This document shows positions 19,978 to 30,300 of a DNA stretch of 64,000 nt, in pieces. Origin of the DNA: Pisolithus tinctorius (taxonomy: Eukaryota > Basidiomycota > Agaricomycetes > Boletales > Pisolithaceae); the NCBI GenBank assembly GCA_024663395.1, contig JANFAH010000015.1:868001-932000 (forward strand). The letters run 5' to 3'. The notes below the pieces were generated by a model, which saw only the letters and a list, made by a program, of their open reading frames with translations, did not search any database and was not told the DNA's origin. The position numbers were made by a program, and so were the translations under genes. Position 1 is the first letter of the stretch. Each line of letters opens with the position of its first letter.

Positions 19978-20933
19978 ACGAATTGATGGACATGGTTGAT
20001 ACCATTGCCAAAGATGGCAGTGACATGGGTATGGATGAGGGGGAGACTGTGGGGACAAATATGGATGGTGCAATGAGTGGTGCTGCAGGTGTTGCTGGAG
20101 TGTCTGCAGTAGGTTCCATGTTTTGGTGCATCTGCATGATTTGAGTTTGATCTGGAGACTCAGGTTGGTACTGCACAAAGGTGAGCTGTGCAAGTGATGG
20201 TGTGGATGATGGGTGATATTGAATGGGAGGCCATGCCAATGCTGGCTGAGGCAATATGATAGGCTGCTTGATGGTGGTAGGAGGTTTAGATGTGGCAACC
20301 TGAGACATTTGAGCAGGGGGCTGGGCACCAGTGGTGTGGTGTGCATTGGTGCCTCTTGCCTTGTCAGGAGGAACGAACTCTTGCATATGGTCCAAGTACT
20401 TGAAGCCTGTGTTTCAGAACTGGGCAATGTCTGGCCAATTCTTATGAATGGTTAAAAATACAGGCATTTTGCACACTAGGAGAGAAACTAGACATACCTC
20501 GACCAAGTCATCCATCACGAGCTGCCCTGCCTCAGTTACAACATCAGCACCTTTGCTTGCTGAATATGCTTGTCCCAATCCCCCTGCAACAGCTGAAGCA
20601 GCATAGTATTCCTGCTTCAGCTTTGTATGATATGAGTAACACTGAATACAATGATAAATTGACAAACATATGCTCTCCCACTTATCATGACAATTTTTGG
20701 CTGTTTTATGGTGGCCATTGGGCTGGACAGGGAGTTGTGGCAGAAGGTCATTGAAGTGCCCTTCTCAAAGGACCATGCAATCACCTGCTCTGAATCAGTT
20801 TTCCTCCACATAATTGAGAAGCATGTCAATATCTGCTGGGCTCCATGAGGCTTGCACCTTTGGTTGAAGCTCAGAGTTTGAAGTGATAGAGGCAGCACCC
20901 CCCTTCGACCCAGAGCCCTTACCTACCATCTTG
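19978..20933 (-). pseudogene. Harbinger Myb/SANT-like DNA-binding protein, N-terminal part
   Basis: From ATG at about 20933 the frame reads MVGKGSGSKGGAAS, then SWSPADIDMLLNYVEEN, FRAGDCMVL, EGHFNDLLPQLP and CHDKWESI: the tryptophan-spaced helices of the Myb/SANT-like (Myb_DNA-bind_3 type) domain used by PIF/Harbinger partners. Two TGA codons interrupt it where EN-R-FRAG and VL-R-EGHF would be expected, consistent with CGA to TGA. A Pro/Gln/Thr-rich region follows (about 20395-19980) and the gene is then cut by the LTR element; the C-terminal helices are at 10337-10795. Normally it recruits the transposase to the terminal repeats in the nucleus. Confidence 0.75.
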
Positions 20934-21085
20934 TTGCAAAGTTGAAGTGATCAGCAGGCTGGTGGGTATTGGGGACAATCTTGCTTGTGATGATGAAGAA
21001 GGTCTCTTCATCGAGGCAACATGTGAACCCACAACTTATCCCATATCCACCTCACCAATAATACTGCAGTCAGACAGTCTGTGAT

Positions 21086-21175
21086 TATCAACTTCAAAGT
21101 CTGCTGAACTCCACACAGACTTGGTTTGCATATGTTTTGCACAAAGAAGCAGAAATGTTGCTGCCATTCAGAGCC
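21086..21175 (-). repeat. Harbinger right terminal inverted repeat
   Basis: Mirrors 780-869; ends CATTCAGAGCC followed by TTA at 21176-21178. Confidence 0.88.
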
Positions 21176-21178
21176 TTA

Positions 21179-22380
21179 GTTCATGTTCTGTATGTTATGT
21201 GTAAAGTTTCAATTCATCTGCTGTGGGTAACCATCTCTGCACATCATTTCATTTTATGTCTTGTGATGAACCTGTCAACATTTATATGGATTCACAAGAT
21301 GTCATTTCATCATGGTCCCCAGGCTTCCATCTTATGTATACTGTTCTCTGCTTAACTGCTTATACCTTCAGATGTCCACCCAATCTGGAACAACCCCACT
21401 GAAAAAGAAGGATAGCAAAAAAGTCAAACAATGACTGGAGGCTGACAGAAGCACTTGACCCACCAAAAACAAGTGTCTAGGAAGCCCACCAATCAATCTC
21501 AAAGAGTCTCAGTCTGTTGCCACAGCAGGACTCCATCATAGCAGAAGGGCAGGGGCAGGTTCAGGTGGAAGGGCTGAGCAATTGGAGCAGATTGGTACTG
21601 CCCTTGAAGGCCAAGCTACATGGCCATGAAAGTTGACAGATCTCCCCAACAATTCCATTGTAAATCCTCTTGCACCTCTGCCCACTCAGCAGCAAAAGGG
21701 TAGGGGCCACAGTGCTGGCCAGAATACAAAACTGCAGGTCAGTTCTAGTTATTTGCAAATATCAAGCTAACCACTTGCAAAGTCCAATGTTGCCCAACCA
21801 CCCTATGCACCTCCCATTGTGAATGGTCCTAGCCCAGCTGATATGCCTCCAGTCAGTGCCTTTTCACACTGATATACAATGTTCATTTCAGAATCCTGTC
21901 CCTCAGTCTTGAATGGCTAGTAGCAACTCCTGTCTTCCATCAATGCCCCACAGACTCCCATCACTTTGGTTTCAGTGTTCCAGCTCAACAGTCAGGTCAT
22001 ATTGTCCCTCCTGGGATGGAACCTGACCTTCAAGTGCCCAATAATCCTTATATCACTGCAATTTGGGGAGACCAAGTTCCCAGTAATACATCTCATCTGC
22101 CAACACCCCAGCCCAACTACCAGTCTTGGTTTATCTTTATCCCCCACCAGCCACCTGCTACTGTCCCTGACTCTTGTATTGACCCCTCCCTTGAATCAAT
22201 GTTCTTGAATGCCACCATCACACTAACAACTGCCCTTCTGTTCCCAATCATGATCTTCTGACCCTTGTGCATCACTCAGTCAACAAAGTATCTCAGCATG
22301 CCAGAGCCCCTCATAACTCCAAGAAAGCTAAAGATGAGGGCCCATTGCCCTCACAACTGAGATTTTACAAGGCAGTATGG
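21179..22380. other. Diverged repeat-like sequence, no recognised gene
   Basis: A plus-strand frame with several stops starts at 21373 (MSTQSGTTPLKKKDSKKVKQ) and has a Ser/Pro/Gln-rich character, possibly the leader or gag N-terminus of a decayed retroelement. No domain can be named. The TATA-like AGTATATAAACC lies further right, at 22553. Confidence 0.35.
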
Positions 22381-22399
22381 AAGGACTGTCTTGAAGATC

Positions 22400-23014
22400 C
22401 TTGACTCATTCATTGCCAATACTTACCAATCCTCCTTGCTTGCTTACTTTTCATTTCTTGCTTACTCATCATGATTACTCATTGCTTACAGTCCTTACTC
22501 ATTACTTACCAAGCATTTGTGCCTTGTTTGTCATAGGCTGTGCTCCCCCCACAGTATATAAACCCCCTGTACTTAGCCACAAAAAAAAGCAATCCAGAAG
22601 TGAATCAGCAGTCAGTCCAGTGCATAACTCATTGCTGACAGTTGAGGCTCATTCAGAAGAGTCTATCTGTCATCATTCATATCCTTGGTAGTTGAGGCTC
22701 ATTTGGAACAGTCTATCTACCACCATTCATCATCTGCAGTCTAATCCATGCTTAGTCAGCAACTTCACTTAGTCATTCTTTCACTCCTGCATAGCTCAAC
22801 TATTCAGCATCCCCTGCTCAGTCATCATTCATTCATCTTTTCCTGCATAACTCATCAATGACTTGTGCTAGGAGCACCTTCCATTGAAGTCCCCCCACCA
22901 TATTAGATTTTTCTGCACTCCAGGTTCTGTGGAGGCAAATCACCACTTTCTCTTTATTTGTCTTTTGTGTTGGTTTTGGTTGGTTTCTGCCAGCTTTCCA
23001 CACTTTGACTCACA
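22400..23014. repeat. LTR X-related repeat
   Basis: Ends in CCACACTTTGACTCACA at 23014, as at 205 and 61403, and breaks the RT frame that starts at 23015. A TATA-like TATATAAACC lies at 22555. The left end is not defined; I could not find a convincing copy of the flanking CCAAT. Confidence 0.5.
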
Positions 23015-24620
23015 CCAATGAGGCATGAGTGGCTTCACTGCAGTAGTTTTTAGCATTGCCTCAAGGCCTGTTTGGTATGCTCTGCCACATGGCAGGGCTG
23101 CACATGCATGAAGTAATTTGCTATATAATTCTCTTACATCCTGTAGTGTATGGGCAGGCCATTTATGCCATGCATGGATTGCTTTAAGGTACTTCGTTGT
23201 TTTGGATGGACTCAGTGAGACATGATAGTCTCTGAGGTCCCATAGGAAATCTATGTACATGGTGGAGTGGTTAAAAGGTTGGTCCTTTGTTTTCTCCCAG
23301 GGGATGCTGAGGGAATCTGATAATGCATCTAAGTCTTTGAAACTATATGAGAACAGTGCATTGTGTGTGGATCTTGGTGAGCTATGGGCAAGATCTCAGA
23401 TCAGTTGGGAACAGTTTTCATTGAATTCTTCTGTTACATTGTCATCTCATGTTCTGCCCAGGAATAGGATTCTGGCTCCTCAGTGTTGAGGTTCTGGTGA
23501 TGTAATTTCTGATTGCCATTGTTTTCTTAGTTCATTGTAGGCTGCAATAAATTCATGTTTGATGTGCATGAAGATATGATCATCTACCCATTTGTCTAAG
23601 GGCCCTATGCCATGATGTCTCATGATCTCAGATCCTCCATCAGCAATTTGTCTGTAGATGCCAGATGATGGTGATGCACCAAAGGTGAGGCAGGTGTCCA
23701 CACACCCTTGGGTTTCTGATATTTTTACTATGTTTGCTGGCCATTGTGAAGGGTGTAGTGGGATTGTGCAGTAGGCTTTGGCAACATCTCTAGTGGCTAG
23801 TTTGGATCCAGGTGGTGGATGTGAGAGTAAAAGGTATACAATGGCAAATATTCCCCATGTCATGGGCAAGTCATGTGCATTGGTGTAGGAGTTGATTGAT
23901 GGATTGGGAGTGTGTGGGTTCATGGAGTGTGGAAATGAAAAGTTTTGGACTAAACAATATTTTCTGGGGTGATTGGGTTTGGGTATAAAGGACAGCGGGG
24001 ACGACTGGAACAGCCCTATTAGTTCAATAACAGAATCTAATGTGAGAGAACCAATGTAGCATCCTTTTCCAAGTTCTTTGGTTATGGTCTTATGCAGTTC
24101 TTCAACATACATAGACACAAAATCTTTGTTAGCAGGGTATTGTACATGCATAATCAATGGAAAATTTATTATGAATCCACAGCAAAAGCCCTCCAGGATT
24201 TTGAAGCAATGGGCTAAGTTATGTTTCCTGAGCTCTTGATCCCAAGCATCCATGTTATATGGTGTCACTGGATGTAGATTTCTGTGTGAAAGGGCACTTC
24301 TGGGCTCCATGAGTTGTTGCTCCACATCCAGAGCACATGTGCTTGGTATCATGGCACTCTGAGCATCCTTCCTCCCACTGCCACTTTGTGCATATGCACC
24401 TTCCATTGATCTTAGTGAAGAGTGCTTTGTGGATCCTTTTGGTGCAGGTTGGGTGTTTCCTATCCCATGTGGGCCCTGCACTCAATGATGAGGTGCCATT
24501 GCCTCCCAAGGCACATGGCACATGGCAGGAGAGGGCCATTGTAGGCTGGAGTCTGATGATGAATGGTTCTGAAAGGATTTTTGACACTTGTGGTCTGTGT
24601 AGTCTGAGGAGCAGTTGCAA
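23015..24620 (-). pseudogene. Retroelement reverse transcriptase/RNase H (DIRS-like RT group)
   Basis: The frame has TPYNMDAWDQELRKHNL, FQSSPLSFIPKPNHPRKYCL, VQNFSFPH, then LATRDVAKAYCTIPLHPSQW (motif A), TFGASPSSGIYRQIADGG and PLDKWVDDHIF (catalytic VDD intact). The RNase H lead-in DFLWDLRDYHVSLSPSKT and KLLHACAALPCGRAY follow after stops. Upstream, CSECHDTKHMCSGCGATTHG is a Cys/His cluster typical of the gag-RT linker of this basidiomycete family. The frame ends abruptly where the LTR X-related repeat starts. Several stops are TGA. RNA-directed DNA synthesis would be its role; no recombinase is left in this copy, so DIRS membership rests on RT similarity. Confidence 0.7.
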
Positions 24621-25072
24621 TCTCCCAGCAAGAGCAAGTGCTTCTGGTAGCTTGGTGTTCTCGCCTGATGATTGGATGATGTGGGCTGAGTCACTAGGGT
24701 CATGTAATGCTCATTGACTTGTGGTTAGCAGCAATAGAAGGGGGGTTTTGATTACCAGCACAGGCCAATTATGGTGAAGGTGTGATGGTTGTATTGATCA
24801 ACAGGCATGATGCCAGAGGAGAGAGGACATATGATCAACAGATGTGATGCCAGGTAGAAGTGTTTGTGTGGGGGAGGAAGAAGGGTAGTGATTGTTCAAT
24901 GGATGTGATGCTGGGTGTTAGCATGTAAGTACAGAGAGTTACAAGAAGGATGGGGGAGGAAAAGATGGTAGCAAAAAAGGATGGTTAGTCCATGTCATGG
25001 TGTGCTTCTGATGGTCTGCACCTTTCAGAGATTTTCGAGCTCCTGGCTATGCTCTCCATCTAATATTTCTTC

Positions 25073-25990
25073 TCAAGTGTCATTCAACAGTTCTTGATTC
25101 AGCTTGGATAGGGACCATGTATTGAGTGTTGATAGCACCTGGTGCCACCTGTGTCTCTGTTGGCTCTGGTAGAGGAGAAGCACTTTCTTGAGGTGTTTGT
25201 GGGGAGAATGACACCAAGGGTGTGCCTCAATGGCTGTCCAAAAGTCCATGTGCATGAGTACTCTCTCCTCTTCCCAGTCATGTTCTTTCATCACATTTAT
25301 CAGGCAGATGGTAGCTGCTCTGAACTGTTCCCAAGTTAAGTCCTCATCTTTTATAACTGAGGACTTATCTCTGGTGGTCAATGCCAGTACCCAGATGTGT
25401 TGACCATTGTCAGTTTTGAGTAGGGTTAGGGCTTCATCATCTACTGATGGGTTGAAGGATTCTGCTTCTGCTAGTCCAACATTGGTGAAGAAATAAAGTT
25501 CACAGTATTTGCCTTTCTTGAGTTTGCATGCAGCATACAGGGAGGGGATGTTGACAGGTCCTGTGGGGACTCCTACTTTGAAAATCAGAGCATGTTGACC
25601 CCATTCTTTTTCCATTCTTCTGCTTGTGCTGCTTCTGCTTCTTCAAGTCTGTGGCATTGTAGTTCAATGCATTCTTCTTTGGCTTGTTTGGCTTCATCCT
25701 GTGCCCTTTGGGCCTCCTGTTCTTTGTGTGCTTGCCAATTAAGCTTTTCTTTGTTGTTGTTCAGAACCCAAAGGGTTGCCAGAATGTTTGCAGCTTGTTG
25801 ATCATTTACTGCATTGTTGATGAGTTGTAGGTGGGCTTCTTGATACTCCTCTTGGGCTGTAAAGGCACATTGGGATCCTCCATCTGAGGTTGGTTGTAGA
25901 GAAAGATGAGAGGAGATCTGTGCAAGGGCTGGAGGTGCAGACTCTGTTGTTCATGAAGTGTGCAGAAACAAGAGATGCATCACACTTCAC
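25073..25990 (-). pseudogene. Gag of the same retroelement
   Basis: Two overlapping minus-strand frames combine: an upstream Ala/Glu/Gln-rich coiled-coil (FTAQEEYQEAHLQL, then WVLNNNKEKLNWQAHKEQ) and a downstream part with KKGKYCELYFFTNVGLAEA, WEQFRAATICLINVMKEHDW and MHMDFWTAIEAHPW. The C-ELxYFTNxGL and WxxFxxAxxRL blocks recur in gags paired with this RT in Agaricomycetes. A frameshift near 25570 separates the two. It lies directly upstream of the RT on the same strand, as expected for gag-RT order. Confidence 0.65.
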
Positions 25991-27383
25991 TTACTCATGC
26001 ATGGACTAAATTCTATGTGATGCTTTGTGCCTCTGCTTACATAGAATACTAATCATGTGGTTTATTATGTAATCATATTCTCTCATCCCTTTTCCCTCAA
26101 TACCATCAAAAAGTCACTTATCACTGGTCAGTGCCAAAAGTGTTGCAATGCACCCTCTGGAAAGAATACAGTGTATTTTGGCATGCCTGGATTTGTTTGG
26201 GATATCCCTTAGTGTTCTGGAAGGCTGGGAGACACCCCTTTCCAATGGTGTATGTATCATGACTCCCCATGCAAAATAGCCTGAGACATCATTGACAATT
26301 CACACATGGCCAACATTGCAACAATTTTGTCCTTCAATGTAATCCCATGGAATCCCATGTAATTGTACATGTCCCCCAAGTTTTTGCTGGACCAAAATAG
26401 CCAAGTTGTCTGTTTTTATAGACATTCCTACTAACAGTATGATGTGAGATGGATTGAAATTGTATCTCAGAGATGAAGGTTTTGTCTTGGGATTGTGATC
26501 CCTACTTGTCTATAGGGCATTGGTATAATCCAAAAGTAGGCACTTAGCATTTCATTTTCCTTACTGTACCTCAGTATCAACCAACTTGAAGTCTGAGGTG
26601 AAATCCCTTCCATTCATCATATTGGACCACTCATTTACCTACCTACAGCATTATTATTCCCTTTAGACTTGACAACCTGCAGCTCATCAACCTACAAAAC
26701 TTAAAATCATATATAGGCATATTACAGAATCATAATGTAAATTCCAATTCCCCCTTGGGAACCCTCCCTACCACCACCCTTTCATCACCCTCTTCTGAGT
26801 ATACTTGTAATGAGACTTTGTGTCTACAGGTGTGCAGTTCAGTAGTGGGAATGGGGCATACAGACTCAAAAGAGAGAGTATATACACACAACATAGAGTA
26901 CATGTTGAGCTGCCTATGATGGTGATGAAGGATGAGGTGATGGTGTTTGGAGTACAAGGAGGCATGGTGGAGATAAAAGTCTGTGGGTCAGTGCATGAAG
27001 TGCTCAAAAGGATAGGGGTGTTGACAAGGCAGTGAATGTTGGTGAACTCAAAGTCAAAATAGGGGCATGTGCTGTCATGGTTGGTTGTGCACTGCTGGCT
27101 GTTAGTTGGCATCTGCAACAAATGATATCTCATGACTTGCCTGGTAGTCAGTGAATACTGAGGTTGTTGGAGTGAAATGTCCCCTGCCCATGTGGATAGA
27201 GGCATGCAATCACATCACTTACATAAGCCATTAGAGTGCACACTTACTGTACACTAGTGTGCTTATATAAGCAAAAAAAGCACATATACTTGTAGTATTT
27301 TCTACTAGTATTCCCTCAGTAGTTTGTTGACTATTGAGGTAGCCTATAGATATTCCTACAAGTATCAACTGTCAGGAATGGCC
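25991..27383. other. CpG-free intergenic stretch, no recognised gene
   Basis: Short frames on both strands (for example 26768-27205 minus and 26820-27035 plus) have no recognisable domain. I found no CG dinucleotide in this stretch. It precedes the 3-prime end of the NLR gene and presumably holds its terminator; no clear polyadenylation signal can be singled out. Confidence 0.5.
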
Positions 27384-30300
27384 CTACTTCAAAATAGCCC
27401 AAGCCATTATTTGGTTTGTGGAACAGAAACATTTCCACCATTCTGGTCCATGGGCCATCTGGCTCAAGTCCAACTCTGTGCAACAACCCATAGGAATGAC
27501 TACCCTGGTCCACATTGAATACAATGGGCTCCTGAGTGTTGGGGGGATCCAAAGTAGTAGTTCTTTCTTTGGGCCTTTAATCCAGCCATCATCATCTAAC
27601 ATGAGGGGTTCACCCAGCATGCCCTCCTGTTTCATGAACCTATCCAGAAGTGGATTGCTGTCATGCAGTGCATTTGGGGGCCCACATGAAAAGTAAATGG
27701 GATATTTCTTAATACCTGCAATTCTTGTTACATGAAAGAAGAATATATCAAAGGTAGAGGTACACACCATCTGCAGGGGAAAATGGATGAGGTACACTGG
27801 GGGGGTTGGATGAAACCAGTGTCAACTCCTCATTCCCCCAGACCCTCATGGTGTTGTCCTCTGAGCCTGAGACAATCCTCTTCCCACCAGGGGAGAGTGC
27901 AACAGAATTGACTCCAGAAGTATGGCCCTCAAGAGTCCTGTGAATCTGCACACCTCCTTCAACAACCCAGATCCTCACAGTCTTGTCCCAAGAACCTGAG
28001 ACAATCCTTTTCCCATCAGGGGAGAATGCAACAGAATTGACTCCAGAAACATGGCCCTCAAGAGGGCTGCCAAACTGCACACCTCCCTCAACATCCCAGA
28101 CCCTCACAGTCTTGTCCCTTGAGCCTGAGACAATCCTCTTCCCATCAGGGGAGAATGCCACTGAATAGACAAAAGAAGTATGGCCCTCAAGAGGGCTGCT
28201 GATCTGTACACCTCCCTCAACATCCCAGACCCTCACTGTCTTGTCCCAAGAGCCTGACACAATCCTCTTCCCATCAGGGGAGAATGCAACTGAATAGACA
28301 AGATCCATATGGCCCTCAAGAGGGCTGCCAAACTGCACACCTCCCTCAACATCCCAGACCCTCACAGTGCTGTCCCAAGAGCCTGAGACAACCCTCTTCC
28401 CATCAGGGGAGAATGCAACTGAGTTGACAAAAGAAGTATGGCCCTCAAGAGGGTTCCCAAACTGCACACCTCCCTCAACATCCCAGACCCTCACAGTCTT
28501 GTCCCTTGAGCCTGAGACAATCCTCTTCCCATCAGGGGAGAATGCAACTGAATAGACAAAAGAAGTATGGCCCTCAAGAGGGCTGCCAAACTGTACACCT
28601 CCCTCAACATCCCAGACCCTCACAGTCTTGTCCCTTGAGCCTGAGACAATCCTCTTCCCATCAGGAGAGAATGCAACTGAATAGACAAAAGAAGTGTGGC
28701 CCTCAAGAGTGCTGTGATCCTGCACACCTCCCTCAACATCCCAGACCCTCACAGTCTTGTCCCATAAGCCTGAGACAATCCTCTTCCCATCAGGAGAGAA
28801 TGCAACAGAATTGACATGAGAAGTGTGGCCCTCAAGAGGGCTGCCAATCTGCATTCCCCCCTCAACATCCCAGACCCTCACAGTCTTGTCCCTTGAGCCT
28901 GAGACAATCCTCTTCCCATCAGGGGAGAATGTCAATGAATAGACAAAGGAAGTATGGCCCACAAGAGGGCTGCCAAACTGCACACCTCCCTCAACATCCC
29001 AGACCTTCACAGTCTTGTCCCTTGAGCCTGAGACAATCCTCTTCCCATCAGGGGAAAGTGCAACTGAATTGACAATGGAGGCATGGCCATGCAGTAGCAG
29101 TTGCTCAACAGGCCACCCTTTCACAACTCCCACAGCAACTTCAGCCAACCCTGAGAATTTTGGCAAGAGCATTTTGGAAAGCAATGTGTTGGGGGGGATG
29201 AATGGCAATGCAGAAACATAAAGGTGTGGGGTGCTGTGAAATATCACACTGCCAAAGTTCTGAACCAACTTGATTGCATCTTCTATGAATGCCAATGTAT
29301 GCTTGAAGCCATCTTGGCCCTTCATTGTTGTATTAGATGTCATCAAATACTGTACATGGAGTACTCACATGTAACCATGTTTTGACAGTGACAAGAACAT
29401 CCAAACCCTTCCCAACCACCTCCAGCAAACTTATTATCTCTAACCAAAACAGAATTTTTTCACTTCCAACAATGGAATTCACCAGCAATGCAAGTTCCAA
29501 ATCAAATGCTGTCTTCTGCAGATGCTGAGCCCAGAATCGACTGCAGTAGGAGAGATGGTGTGGAATGTTCTCATCAATTCTTTTTTGCAGATCGGAAACC
29601 TCAGCATTGGCCAGGTAAGAACTTTCCAGTCTACAGATGTTGAATTGAAGGTCACTACAGAGAATCTGCAATGTGGCAAATGCCAAGTCTTTTGCATCAG
29701 AGGTGTCAATGAAGTAGACACCACTCCGCGAACGATCCATCAAGAAGTCATAGAATGATGCATGAAATGGTTGGACGGGAGAAGACCTGTTTGTAATGCC
29801 ACTCATTAACGGGGCCATGGATTCAAGAATGGCAACCACGTCATAACGGTCCTCGTTGGCAGGGAAGTGACTGCGCATCTTGCTTAGCGCATCTATAGAC
29901 AGAGGTTCAACTGTCGAAACGATCTGCTGCATGACAGAGCGGAACCGTGTGAGTGCGATCCGGTCATTGGGGATGGCATCTTTGAGGATTGCTCGGTACA
30001 GGGCATCCAGTTGTCCACCTGAACGAAGAAGCATGATATTGTCGATGCGTTCCTTGACTAATCCGTTCTTGACCGTACGACCCAGGCTCACGAACTCGCA
30101 GGCCAGACGTGCCCATTCAAATAGACCTTCCGCGTTCTGAGCAATCCTAAAGACTTCTGTGGGTCCAACATCACGAAGATGGCCCAATCTTTTCAAAATA
30201 TACAGACGGATATCATTTTCCTCTGACGCCGCTGGGACGTCGTCCAACGAGGCTGCCCTCACATGCCGAGCAGCACCGAGTGCATGCTCGATATCAGGAA

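Larger units (their letters stand above)
780..21175. mobile_element. PIF/Harbinger DNA transposon, composite (20.4 kb with nested insertions)
   Basis: Two 90-bp inverted ends (780-869 and 21086-21175), starting GGCTCTGAA and ending TTCAGAGCC, are each flanked by TTA (777-779 and 21176-21178). TTA is the canonical PIF/Harbinger target duplication. Inside are pieces of both expected genes: a transposase on plus (891-1600 and 10014-10200) and a Myb/SANT-like protein on minus (20933-19978 and 10795-10337), in convergent arrangement. Two large insertions separate the pieces: the rvt/inverted-repeat block and the LTR element at 10808-19977. The middle of the transposase is missing, so this copy is dead. 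The element sits in sequence that follows the kinase remnant. Confidence 0.85.

Noticed and set aside
10803..19982. Perfect target duplication for the LARD-like element
   Set aside because: GATGG on the left and ACGAA on the right do not match; a shifted GATGG 7 bp away is not enough evidence.
26730..27205. Small His/Thr-rich protein gene on minus
   Set aside because: Overlapping frames on both strands, no domain, no convincing splice or start context.
28506..28814. Plus-strand Ser/Gln-rich frames opposite the WD40 repeats
   Set aside because: Repeat shadow of the 129-bp units.
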